Below, piece by piece: positions 16,084-24,896 of a stretch of 62,853 bases of DNA. The stretch is taken from NCBI GenBank assembly GCA_017412705.1, contig JAFPWS010000061.1, positions 1 through 62,853 on the forward strand, written 5' to 3'. A program made the translations under genes and the position numbers. The number at the start of each line of letters is the position of its first letter. Within the stretch, counting starts at the first letter, position 1. The notes beneath the pieces were generated by a model. That model was not told the origin of the DNA, did no database searches, and saw only the letters and a program-made list of their open reading frames with translations. This DNA is from Prevotella sp. Its GTDB lineage: Bacteria; Bacteroidota; Bacteroidia; Bacteroidales; Bacteroidaceae.

Positions 16084-16091
16084 CAAAGTTA
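16084..16091 (-). promoter_or_regulatory. -7 box of the ligase gene
   Basis: The minus strand reads TAACTTTG followed by CCC, about 22 bases before the ATG at 16061. Confidence 0.6.
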
Positions 16092-16154
16092 CGAAAAGCC
16101 TGACAAAATACCAAATTTCTATCCGATTTATTTGGCTATGACGAAAATAATGGC

Positions 16155-16162
16155 TAATTTTG
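16155..16162 (+). promoter_or_regulatory. -7 box of the 16194 gene
   Basis: TAATTTTG followed by CAG, about 30 bases before the ATG at 16194; it diverges from the ligase promoter. Confidence 0.6.
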
Positions 16163-16193
16163 CAGACTAAATCTATTATCAATTGTAACGAAG

Positions 16194-16892
16194 ATGCAGA
16201 AACTATTCTTTCAACTGATACAAGTATCCATTGGCCAGCTGGACTGTCTGGACCGTGGTCCGTCGCCAGAGGAGTGGCAGACATTGTATGACCTTTCGAA
16301 GAAACATGGTCTGTTAACCATCTGTTACGATGGTGTGGTGCGTCTGTTTGACTTCGGTCTGCGTGCCCCGCAGGACCTGAGCATTGACTGGATGGCAGAG
16401 ACGGAGACGGAGCAGACAGAGACCGGGCTCGCAATACCTCAGGTCACTAACCCCATACGTCGTATGCTTGTCGACCGCTGGGTAGAGCGTAATGGCAGCT
16501 CGCTCTACGACCGCAACCAGCAGCCCCAGCAGCTGACTCCCACGGCAGCCATTGTTGTAAGGCTGTTGCAGGCCTTTGAGGACTACCATGCCGGCACGCT
16601 GACGCTGCACACGGTGGTGGACTGTTGCCTGCAGTTGCGTGAGATGGATGCTAAGAAGTGGCCCTTCCGTGACGGTTCTACCATCAAGCAGATGCTTCAG
16701 ACGTTCGGCATCTGGCGTTTTGCGCAGGCTATGATGTGGGTAACGGGTGAGGTGACCAGGCTGGATGCCAGCAAGATGGTGTGCAAGCCCAGCGCAGCGG
16801 GAGGCAGATTCCTGTTGGAAGAAATAATGGCCGAGCAGGTTCCTGTAGTGACCCGTGTCAAGAACCGCATGTTGAGGTTTATCAAGTATTAA
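16194..16892 (+). CDS. Hypothetical protein, possible NTP_transf_5-like
   Basis: A 232-residue protein. The N-terminal segment EEWQTLYDLSKKHGLLTICY resembles the start of the uncharacterised nucleotidyltransferase family NTP_transf_5, but no clear GS...DxD catalytic motif is seen, so it may be an inactive or shortened relative. The stop is 1 bp before the ABC-F gene and the two are probably co-transcribed. Function is unknown. Confidence 0.6.
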   Translation: MQKLFFQLIQVSIGQLDCLDRGPSPEEWQTLYDLSKKHGLLTICYDGVVRLFDFGLRAPQDLSIDWMAETETEQTETGLAIPQVTNPIRRMLVDRWVERNGSSLYDRNQQPQQLTPTAAIVVRLLQAFEDYHAGTLTLHTVVDCCLQLREMDAKKWPFRDGSTIKQMLQTFGIWRFAQAMMWVTGEVTRLDASKMVCKPSAAGGRFLLEEIMAEQVPVVTRVKNRMLRFIKY

Positions 16893-16893
16893 C

Positions 16894-18840
16894 ATGATTT
16901 CCGTAGAGTCACTGCGCGTAGAGTTTGGCGTCAAGCCCCTGTTTGCCGATGCGAGTTTCGTGGTCAACGACCGTGACCGTATAGCCCTGGTGGGAAAGAA
17001 TGGCGCTGGCAAGTCTACGCTGTTGAAGATATTGTACGGACAGCAGCAGCCGACGGCTGGTACTGTCAACATTCCGCACGACACCCGTATAGGCTATCTG
17101 CCACAGGTCATGGTGTTGCAGGACGACACCACCGTCAGACAGGAAGCCCAGAAAGCCTTTGCTGACGTGACCATCATGAAGGAGCACCTGGACCTGCTGC
17201 AACAGCAGATGTCCGACCGTTCAGACTATGAGAGTGAGGAGTATATGGCGCTGGTGGAGCGTTTCACGCAGGAACATGAGCGCTACCTGATGATGGGGGC
17301 TGAGAACAAAGAGGCCGAGATGGAACGTACACTGGCGGGACTGGGTTTCCTGAGAAGCGACTTCGACCGTCCTACAAGTGAGTTTTCTGGCGGCTGGCGT
17401 ATGCGTATAGAGCTGGCGAAGATTCTGTTGCAGCGTCCTGACGTACTGCTGTTGGACGAGCCTACGAACCACCTGGATATCGAGTCCATACAGTGGCTGG
17501 AGCAGTTCCTGGCGCAATCGGCCAGTGCTGTCATCCTGGTGTCGCACGACAGGGCTTTTATCAATAATGTGTCAAACCGTACGCTGGAGATATCGTGTGG
17601 TCGCATCGTAGACTACAAGGTCAAGTACAACGAGTATGTGGTGTTGCGCAGGGAGCGTCGTGAGCAACAGCAACGCGCCTACGAGAACCAGCAGAAGGAG
17701 ATTCAGGACATGAAGGCCTTCATAGACCGTTTCCGCTATCAGGCCACGAAGGCTGTGCAGGTACAGCAGAAAATCAAACAGTTGGAGAAGATAGTTCCCA
17801 TTGAGGTGGACGAGGTTGACAATTCTGCCATGCATCTGAAGTTCCCTCCCTGTCTGCGCTCCGGGGACTATCCCGTCATCTGCGACGAGGTGAAGAAGGC
17901 CTATGCCCATTTGGTGTTTGACCACGTGAACCTGACCATCAAACGAGGTGAAAAGGTGGCCTTTGTGGGAAAGAACGGAGAGGGTAAGTCGACGCTGGTG
18001 AAGTGTATCATGGGTGAAATTCCCTTCGAGGGTAACCTGAAAATAGGGCACAATGTGCAGATAGGCTACTTTGCCCAGAACCAGGCCCAGCTGTTGGACG
18101 AGAGTCTGACGGTATTCCAAACCATAGACTATGTGGCGAAAGGCGACATTCGTCTGCGCATCAACGACATATTGGGTGCCTTTATGTTTGGTGGCGAGGC
18201 ATCGGACAAGCGTGTGAAGGTGCTGAGTGGTGGCGAGCGAAGTCGTCTGGCCATGATACGCCTGTTGTTGGAACCTGTAAACCTGCTGATTCTGGACGAG
18301 CCCACGAATCACCTGGACATGGCGTCGAAGGATGTGCTGAAGGAAGCTATCAAGGCGTTTGACGGTACAGCCATCATCGTAAGCCACGACCGTGAGTTCC
18401 TGGACGGTCTGGTGACCAAGGTCTTCGAGTTTGGAGGTGGAAAGGTGCGTGAACACATAGGAGGCATCTACGACTTCCTACAGCGCAAGGAGATTGCGGA
18501 GCTGAGTGACCTGGGTAGACAGGAGTCTCCGAGTACTTATAGTATTCCGAGCACTCCGAATGCTCCAGGCATTCCGAATACTCCGAAAAAACAGGATTAT
18601 GCTGAGCATAAAGAGCGCCAGAAACAGCTTCGCAAGGCCGAGAAGGCCGTAGAGGAGTCGGAGCGCAAGATTAACGATATGGAGAGCAGGCTCAAGGAAT
18701 TGGACGACCTGCTGATGATTCCCGAGAAAGCGTCGGACATGATGCTGGTGACGGAGTATACCACCACCAAGGAAGCGCTGGATAAAGAGGTGGAGCGCTG
18801 GGAAAAGCTCTCAGAAGAGTTGGAACAATTAATAAACTAA
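16894..18840 (+). CDS. ABC-F family ATPase
   Basis: A 648-residue soluble protein with two ABC cassettes and no membrane domain. Cassette 1 has GKNGAGKST, FSGGWRMR and LLLDEPTNHLD; cassette 2 has GKNGEGKST, LSGGERSR and LILDEPTNHLD. The linker is charged and helical, as in ABC-F proteins that act on the ribosome. Before the C-terminal coiled coil (about residues 565-648) is an odd Pro/Ser/Thr-rich insert (PSTYSIPSTPNAPGIPNTPK). It belongs to the YdiF/Uup-like group; whether it gives antibiotic protection cannot be told. Confidence 0.9.
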   Translation: MISVESLRVEFGVKPLFADASFVVNDRDRIALVGKNGAGKSTLLKILYGQQQPTAGTVNIPHDTRIGYLPQVMVLQDDTTVRQEAQKAFADVTIMKEHLDLLQQQMSDRSDYESEEYMALVERFTQEHERYLMMGAENKEAEMERTLAGLGFLRSDFDRPTSEFSGGWRMRIELAKILLQRPDVLLLDEPTNHLDIESIQWLEQFLAQSASAVILVSHDRAFINNVSNRTLEISCGRIVDYKVKYNEYVVLRRERREQQQRAYENQQKEIQDMKAFIDRFRYQATKAVQVQQKIKQLEKIVPIEVDEVDNSAMHLKFPPCLRSGDYPVICDEVKKAYAHLVFDHVNLTIKRGEKVAFVGKNGEGKSTLVKCIMGEIPFEGNLKIGHNVQIGYFAQNQAQLLDESLTVFQTIDYVAKGDIRLRINDILGAFMFGGEASDKRVKVLSGGERSRLAMIRLLLEPVNLLILDEPTNHLDMASKDVLKEAIKAFDGTAIIVSHDREFLDGLVTKVFEFGGGKVREHIGGIYDFLQRKEIAELSDLGRQESPSTYSIPSTPNAPGIPNTPKKQDYAEHKERQKQLRKAEKAVEESERKINDMESRLKELDDLLMIPEKASDMMLVTEYTTTKEALDKEVERWEKLSEELEQLIN

Positions 18841-18856
18841 TCAAATATTTGTAGCA

Positions 18857-20884
18857 ATGAAAAAATTTTGGACTATCATGGCATTAGCAATGACGACTCT
18901 GACGGTGTCGGCACAGTTGCGTTCAGGCATCAACCTGGGTGACCTGGACACCAGCGTGAGACCCGCTGACGACTTCTACCAGTACGCCTGTGGCGGATGG
19001 ATGAAGGCAAACCCGCTGCCTGCAGCCTATTCGCGCTTTGGCAGCTTCGACCGTCTGCAGGAAGACAACAAGAAGAGAATCAACGGTATTCTGAAAGAAC
19101 TATTGGAGAACAGTTACGCTCAAGGTAGCGTAGAGCAGCAGCTGAGCGACCTCTACAAGCTGGCGATGGACTCTGCCCGTCGTGAGAAGGAGGGTGTAGC
19201 ACCCGTGATGGGTATCATTCGTAAGCTGGAGGCTGCCAAGGACAAACAGCAGCTTTTTGCCATCCAGCTGGAGATGGCTCCCTACGGAGAACATGAGTTC
19301 TTCAGCAGTTACATTGCCGCTGACGAGAAGAACGCCACTCAGAACATCCTGAACATCAACCAGTCAGGACTGACTCTTGGCCAGAAGGACTACTATTTGG
19401 AGAACGATGAGGCAACCACCAAAATCCGAGAGGCATATAAGCAGTACATCGTACGTCTGTTCCAACAGTTTGGCTTCAAGAAGTCGGCTGCTGAGAAGAA
19501 GATGCGTAACATTCTGAAAGTGGAGACGGCACTGGCCAAGGTGTCGAAGTCGCGTACGGAGCTGCGTGACCCCATTGCCAACTACCATAAGATGACACTG
19601 AAGGAGTTCAATGCCCAGTATCCGCATTTCCAGCTGGAGAAGCAGGCTAACGCTGCTGGTCTGAAGAGCCAGTACATTCAGGAGATGGTAGTAGGACAAC
19701 CTGAGTTTATGGCCGCAGCCGACAAGCTGTTTGCCTCGATGAAGGCTGACGAATACCGCGACGTGATGGAGTGGGGATTCATCAATAGTGCTACAGGTTA
19801 CCTGAACGACGCGGTCCGTGAGATTAGCTTCGATTTCTACGGCAAGGTGTTCTCTGGTCGTAAGGAAGACCATCCGCTGTGGCGACGTGCCACCAACCAA
19901 GTCGAGGGAATCATGGGCGAGGCGTTGGGTCGCATCTATGTGAAGAAGTACTTCCCAGCCTCGTCGAAAGAGCGTATGAAGACCCTAGTGGAGAATCTGC
20001 GTGTATCGCTGGGGGAACGTATCGCAGCTCAGGACTGGATGGACGACTCGACGAAGGTGAATGCCCTGCTGAAGCTGAACACGTTCTATGTGAAGATTGG
20101 TTATCCTGACAAATGGATGGATATGTCGACATTGAAGATTGACCCTAAAAAATCTTACTTTGAGAATATTCAGGAGTGTCAGCGTTGGCACTTGGCTTGG
20201 CACATAGATCACAATGCCGGAAAACCCGTTGACAGAGACATCTGGTATATGACACCTCAGACGGTGAATGCCTACTATAACCCTACCACGAACGAAATTT
20301 GCTTTCCGGCTGGTATTCTGCAAGTTCCATTCTTCGACCCTACGGCTGACGACGCTTTTAACTATGGTGCTATCGGTGTAGTGATCGGTCATGAGATGAC
20401 GCATGGCTTTGACGACCAGGGACGTCGCTACGACAAGGATGGAAACATGCATGACTGGTGGACGGAAAGCGATGGAAAAAACTTTATAGCACGTACAGAC
20501 AAGTATGCAGACTTCTTCTCGAACATCAAGGTGCTGCCTGACCTGAATGGTAATGGTCGTCTGACGCTGGGTGAGAACCTGGCTGACCATGGTGGCCTGC
20601 AGGTGGCATGGTATGCTTATAAGAATGCTACAAAGCGCACTCCATTGCCTGAGATTGACGGACTGACAGCAGACCAGCGCTTCTTCCTGGCTTATGCAGG
20701 TGTGTGGGCTGGAAATATTACGGAAGCCGAGATTCGCAACCGCACGAAGAGCGATCCCCACTCGCTGGGTCGGTGGCGTGTCAACGGAGCTCTGCCGCAC
20801 ATCGATATGTGGTATGATGCCTTTGGCGTGAAAGAGGGTGATAAAATGTACATTCCTAAGACCGAAAGACTGCCTCTGTGGTAA
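18857..20884 (+). CDS. M13 family zinc metalloendopeptidase
   Basis: A 675-residue exported peptidase of the neprilysin/PepO type. A signal peptide (FWTIMALAMTTLTVSAQ) is followed by the M13 N-terminal domain. The catalytic domain has VIGHEMTHGFDDQGR (HExxH near residue 511) and GENLADHGGLQ (the third zinc ligand Glu, about 60 residues later). The C-terminus ends in PLW; in this family a C-terminal W is usual. The start is 16 bp after the ABC-F stop. A strong terminator follows, so it closes this transcription unit. Confidence 0.92.
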   Translation: MKKFWTIMALAMTTLTVSAQLRSGINLGDLDTSVRPADDFYQYACGGWMKANPLPAAYSRFGSFDRLQEDNKKRINGILKELLENSYAQGSVEQQLSDLYKLAMDSARREKEGVAPVMGIIRKLEAAKDKQQLFAIQLEMAPYGEHEFFSSYIAADEKNATQNILNINQSGLTLGQKDYYLENDEATTKIREAYKQYIVRLFQQFGFKKSAAEKKMRNILKVETALAKVSKSRTELRDPIANYHKMTLKEFNAQYPHFQLEKQANAAGLKSQYIQEMVVGQPEFMAAADKLFASMKADEYRDVMEWGFINSATGYLNDAVREISFDFYGKVFSGRKEDHPLWRRATNQVEGIMGEALGRIYVKKYFPASSKERMKTLVENLRVSLGERIAAQDWMDDSTKVNALLKLNTFYVKIGYPDKWMDMSTLKIDPKKSYFENIQECQRWHLAWHIDHNAGKPVDRDIWYMTPQTVNAYYNPTTNEICFPAGILQVPFFDPTADDAFNYGAIGVVIGHEMTHGFDDQGRRYDKDGNMHDWWTESDGKNFIARTDKYADFFSNIKVLPDLNGNGRLTLGENLADHGGLQVAWYAYKNATKRTPLPEIDGLTADQRFFLAYAGVWAGNITEAEIRNRTKSDPHSLGRWRVNGALPHIDMWYDAFGVKEGDKMYIPKTERLPLW

Positions 20885-20910
20885 AAAACACGCTTAAAAT
20901 AGTAAAAAAT

Positions 20911-20943
20911 GCCGTCGTAAATGTAAATTTACGGCGGTTTTTT
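20911..20943 (+). terminator. Rho-independent terminator after the M13 gene
   Basis: The stem CCGTCGTAAAT/ATTTACGGCGG is followed by a run of seven T, 27 bp after the M13 stop. Confidence 0.85.
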
Positions 20944-20965
20944 GTTGTGTTTAAAAATTATTTGT

Positions 20966-20973
20966 TAACTTTG
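20966..20973 (+). promoter_or_regulatory. -7 box of the kinase/AAA/FHA/PP2C operon
   Basis: TAACTTTG followed by CA, with a TTTG at 20941-20944 suited to the -33 position. It lies about 25 bases before the ATG at 20999. Confidence 0.7.
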
Positions 20974-20998
20974 CAACAATTATTACTAACAAAGCAGT

Positions 20999-21931
20999 AT
21001 GATAAACGATAACAACTCGAATATGGACAGGACGCAGAGGACGGTGCGTCCACAACAGCTGCAAAAGGAAAAAGTTCTCCAGCATGAAGATCAACCCATG
21101 CAGCAACAGCAGCAACAGGCAGGTGGCAAGGTATGTCCCTTCTGTGGTACAGTAAATGACCCTGAGGCGATGTTCTGCGCTCAGTGCGGTCAGCCAATCA
21201 GCAAGGCAAGTTGTCCTCACTGTGGGGCGGAGATAGACCCTGACGCTGACTATTGCGAGACCTGTCATCACTATATTCGTAAAGATGTCTGTTCGTTCTG
21301 TGGTGCCCATCTGTCAGGCAATGAAGCCTATTGTCCTGAGTGTGGCAGTCCGAGGGGTGGGCTGGTATGTCCTACATGTCATACGCTGAATGAATTCTCC
21401 TTCTGCAAGAAGTGCGGAACAGCCCTGACGGAAGAGGCCCGCATGATGGTGAAGGAACTGCAGAAGAATCCTGACTACCAGAACCTGATGGAAATTGTGC
21501 AGGACTTTGCCAAGTTGGAGAACGCCTTGCCTTACAACTCAGAACGTGACATCATTCGTGAACAGATGAATATCAAGTTGCGTGAGCGTGTCCTGACGCT
21601 TCTGGCCCAAGACGAGGGCATCGAGAATCCTGTTATCTCAAAGCCCGAGTCGAAGCGTATGACGAAGGAAGAACTGGAAGAGCAGCGCGCAGCCAAAATC
21701 AGAATGTTGTCGGCTATCTTGGATAAGCTGGCAGTACCTACCACCACGTCGCCAGCGAAGGCACGCAACTTCGCCATGGCCAGCAAGCCTGTGGGTGTTC
21801 GTCTGGCATGGGTGTGCAACTTCAAGCACGCTATGCACAGCAGTCCCTGTGGTTGTGCCAAACCTCAGATGGGTGGCAAGTGGGTTGTGTTAGGTAAGAA
21901 CAATAATGCTGAAATTAAAGATGACAAATAA
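20999..21931 (+). CDS. Tandem zinc-ribbon protein, first gene of the phospho-signalling operon
   Basis: A 310-residue cytoplasmic protein with a Gln-rich N-terminus and four successive zinc ribbons, each made of two CxxC knuckles: CPFC...CAQC, CPHC...CETC, CSFC...CPEC, CPTC...CKKC (about residues 44-145). A helical middle follows. The C-terminal module RLAWVCNFKHAMHSSPCGCA may form a further metal site. No enzyme motif is present, so a scaffold or binding role is likely. It starts the operon and is 3 bp from the kinase gene; two later genes also begin with a zinc ribbon. Confidence 0.85.
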   Translation: MINDNNSNMDRTQRTVRPQQLQKEKVLQHEDQPMQQQQQQAGGKVCPFCGTVNDPEAMFCAQCGQPISKASCPHCGAEIDPDADYCETCHHYIRKDVCSFCGAHLSGNEAYCPECGSPRGGLVCPTCHTLNEFSFCKKCGTALTEEARMMVKELQKNPDYQNLMEIVQDFAKLENALPYNSERDIIREQMNIKLRERVLTLLAQDEGIENPVISKPESKRMTKEELEEQRAAKIRMLSAILDKLAVPTTTSPAKARNFAMASKPVGVRLAWVCNFKHAMHSSPCGCAKPQMGGKWVVLGKNNNAEIKDDK

Positions 21932-21934
21932 ACT

Positions 21935-24895
21935 ATGGACGAGACCATTAGAAAGCCAGAATTAGTTACGTCTTCAACCATTCGTGTGGCAGAGCCAGAG
22001 AAGAATGCTTCCGACCTTGAGCAAACAATACGCCCCAGTAGCAAGGAAACCAGCCATACTGGTGGCGACGTGGAGTTCCTGCTGAAAGGAAGAATCTATC
22101 ACAGCATCAAGTGTCTGAGCGACAACTCAGGTGAGGCGCAGGTGTTTCTGGTGGAAGGCGAGGAAGGCGAACGCGTACTGAAGATATACTATCCTAACTT
22201 TACCATTAAGAAGACGCTCATGCGCATCATCCAGAACTTCAATATGGAGATGATAGTCAGAGTGGACGACTATGGCAAGACGTACATGGACGGCAAAAAC
22301 CGTGACTATGAGCTGATGGAGTATTTCCGTGGCGGTACGCTGAGCGAGTACGACTTGGATGGCGACTTCAACCAGTTCCGTCGTATTGCCCTGCAGGCTG
22401 CCGCTGCTCTTGCCCTTTGTCATAATAGCAACATCATTCACAAGGATATTAAACCAAGTAACTACTTTTTCCGCGACAAGGACCACAAGGAAGTAGTTCT
22501 GGGTGACTTCGGAATCTCCAGTATACTGGAAGGTGACGAGAAGTTGCATCGTACGACACAGGCCCGCACACCAGTATACGCTGCTCCTGAGATGTATAAC
22601 GACGTCATTGACGGTGAGGTGGAAATCACGCCTGCTGTCGACTTTTATTCGTTGGGTATCACACTGATGACCCTCTGGTTAGGTGAGAATCCGCTGAGTC
22701 AGAATGAGCGTGTCATGATGCGTAAGAAGAACGAGGGGCGTCTGCCACGCATCAACGAGCTGCCAGACCGTGTGAAGATGATTGTGCAGGGTCTGACATC
22801 TGTCAATCCTCAGACCCGTTGGGGCTACGAAGAGGTGGAGCGCTGGTTCCTTGGCGAGGATGTGAAGGTAGACATGTCGTCACCTATCCTGAAGTACCGT
22901 AGCTTCATTGTCGACCCAGAGCGCAACTTGGTGGCTGACAACGTACACGAGCTGATACCTCTGTTGCTGGACAACGAGAGACTGGCTATCAACTACCTGT
23001 ATAACGGACGTATAGCAGGTTGGCTGGAGCAGTGTGGCAACGTGAAGCTGAGCTCTGCGGTGAAGGACATTGTCGTCAATCGCTATCCTGCTGACCAGCG
23101 GGCTGGACTGATGGCTGCTGTCTATGTGATGGAGCCTACCTATCCGTATAAGGATGTGAGAGGCAATCTGTGTGACGATATCCATAGTGCCACGATTTCC
23201 GTTCTGAGCTATCAGGAGGAATACGTGCTGGCATTGAGGAATCCCAATGACCGCTTCTATCTTTATCTGGAGTATCACTCCAAGGCAGACGTCAATCGCA
23301 TTCGGTCCTACTTCGCTCCTGACAGCGATTTAGATAATCGCATCGCCATTCTGAAGCTGGCCTACGAGGTAGATCCGGAGATTCCTTTCCTGGCGAAATA
23401 TCCGTCGTCGAACCTGACGGAGATTATCCGTTCCTTTGGTTACGAGAATTGTACGGAGGACGACTGGCTGAGTCTGAGTGACGGACGCTTCCTTTCGTGG
23501 ATGTATAGTCATGAAGACCATATGGCCTGCGAGGCTCTGCGTATCATGACGGCTGACAAGAAACCATCGCGCTCATTGGGTTATAAGGTTCTTTATAACA
23601 TTGACCGCGATGCGGCCTATGACCTGAAAGACGCCGACTCTCCCTATAAGGTGGGTGAGGTGCTGCGCGAGGACTTGAAGTCATGGCAGGATCTGGACGA
23701 CCAGGCCTATCGTGAGAAGGTGGCAGACTATAGTGATCAAGACGGACGTTTCTTCTATTTCGCACAATTGCACGGATGGTATGAGCAGATTAGCAACGCT
23801 CGTGCCTGCTTCGATATGAAGAGCGACGAGAACAAGGAGCGTCTGGGAGCCTATGACCTCAGAACGGCAGCCTACCGCTTCTGTCGTCTGTTAGGTGTCA
23901 CACCTTCCTATCTGCTGGAAGACGGTACGGAGCTGAAGTCAGGCTCCGGCTTTGAAACGGCAGCCTATCGTCCTCTGTTGCTGACGGCTATCAAGCATGG
24001 CTCGTTGAGCCAATGGCTCTCGGTGTTCTACCATGAAGACCCCACTCAGGACTTCAGCGAGCAGTACAGCTATGAACGAAAGCTGGAGGAGTGGATTATC
24101 CGTTTGGGCGAGATAGACCAGAACCAGAAATATTATAAGCGTTATGGCAATGCAAAGGAAGAGACGGCTCAGAAATATGCTGAGGTGCGCAAGGGTTTCT
24201 ATCGTGCCAAGGCCAAGGAGACTCGTTGGCGCATTACCTTCTATGGTCTTTGCGGCTTGTGGATTCTGCTGCTGTTGCTATGTGGCGTATCAGGACGCGA
24301 CTACCTGTTCCGTCATTCATTGCTGGCCATTGGTTTGCCAGTAGGCGGTATGACGGCTGTCATCGTTGCCCTGCGTGCTTACTTCCGTGGATATGGTTTC
24401 GTGATGTCGTGCCTGTGGGGCCTGTTGGGTTTGATATCTTCATGGATTCCCATTAGCGTGCTCAGATTGGTTGACGGTTCTTATCCCAGCCTGTTCGTCC
24501 CTGCAGTCATCGTGCTGACGCTGATTTATATGGCCATCTGCCATGTGACAGACTTCCGCAGTGACACCCAGGGTGACAACCAGCTCATAAACGAGGTGAT
24601 GGAAGACGACATCAAGTCGACGATGCTGGAGCCTCTCTATTACACCTTCAAACAGAAGTCCTTTAAGTTCAAAGGCTCTAAGTTTGGTATGCTGGACGAC
24701 GTGGCGAATCAGGTGAGATCAATCAGTGGCGAATCAGTGCTACATTATATATTATGGAGTGCAATGGTATGTATGCTCGTGTTGGAGATGATAGTGTTCA
24801 GTCCTAAGTTGCTGAACTATAACAATCCGGACTTCGACAATATGCGAGTAAGCCCAACTGATGTTGTGAAACAAATACAAAAGGATGTAGAGTAA
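21935..24895 (+). CDS. Membrane-anchored Ser/Thr protein kinase
   Basis: A 986-residue protein. The kinase domain spans about residues 50-315: VLKIYYPNF supplies the beta-3 lysine, HKDIKPSNYFF the catalytic loop (near residue 168), LGDFGISS the DFG magnesium site (near 190) and APEMYN the APE motif, so it should be active. A long helical region without a known motif follows. From about residue 764 there are four or five membrane helices (FYGLCGLWILLLLLCGVSG onward), with a last one near LHYILWSAMVCMLVLEMIVF. The hydrophobic part lies at the C-terminus, so the kinase domain is cytoplasmic. The PP2C encoded four genes downstream is the natural antagonist. Confidence 0.9.
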   Translation: MDETIRKPELVTSSTIRVAEPEKNASDLEQTIRPSSKETSHTGGDVEFLLKGRIYHSIKCLSDNSGEAQVFLVEGEEGERVLKIYYPNFTIKKTLMRIIQNFNMEMIVRVDDYGKTYMDGKNRDYELMEYFRGGTLSEYDLDGDFNQFRRIALQAAAALALCHNSNIIHKDIKPSNYFFRDKDHKEVVLGDFGISSILEGDEKLHRTTQARTPVYAAPEMYNDVIDGEVEITPAVDFYSLGITLMTLWLGENPLSQNERVMMRKKNEGRLPRINELPDRVKMIVQGLTSVNPQTRWGYEEVERWFLGEDVKVDMSSPILKYRSFIVDPERNLVADNVHELIPLLLDNERLAINYLYNGRIAGWLEQCGNVKLSSAVKDIVVNRYPADQRAGLMAAVYVMEPTYPYKDVRGNLCDDIHSATISVLSYQEEYVLALRNPNDRFYLYLEYHSKADVNRIRSYFAPDSDLDNRIAILKLAYEVDPEIPFLAKYPSSNLTEIIRSFGYENCTEDDWLSLSDGRFLSWMYSHEDHMACEALRIMTADKKPSRSLGYKVLYNIDRDAAYDLKDADSPYKVGEVLREDLKSWQDLDDQAYREKVADYSDQDGRFFYFAQLHGWYEQISNARACFDMKSDENKERLGAYDLRTAAYRFCRLLGVTPSYLLEDGTELKSGSGFETAAYRPLLLTAIKHGSLSQWLSVFYHEDPTQDFSEQYSYERKLEEWIIRLGEIDQNQKYYKRYGNAKEETAQKYAEVRKGFYRAKAKETRWRITFYGLCGLWILLLLLCGVSGRDYLFRHSLLAIGLPVGGMTAVIVALRAYFRGYGFVMSCLWGLLGLISSWIPISVLRLVDGSYPSLFVPAVIVLTLIYMAICHVTDFRSDTQGDNQLINEVMEDDIKSTMLEPLYYTFKQKSFKFKGSKFGMLDDVANQVRSISGESVLHYILWSAMVCMLVLEMIVFSPKLLNYNNPDFDNMRVSPTDVVKQIQKDVE

Positions 24896-24896
24896 T

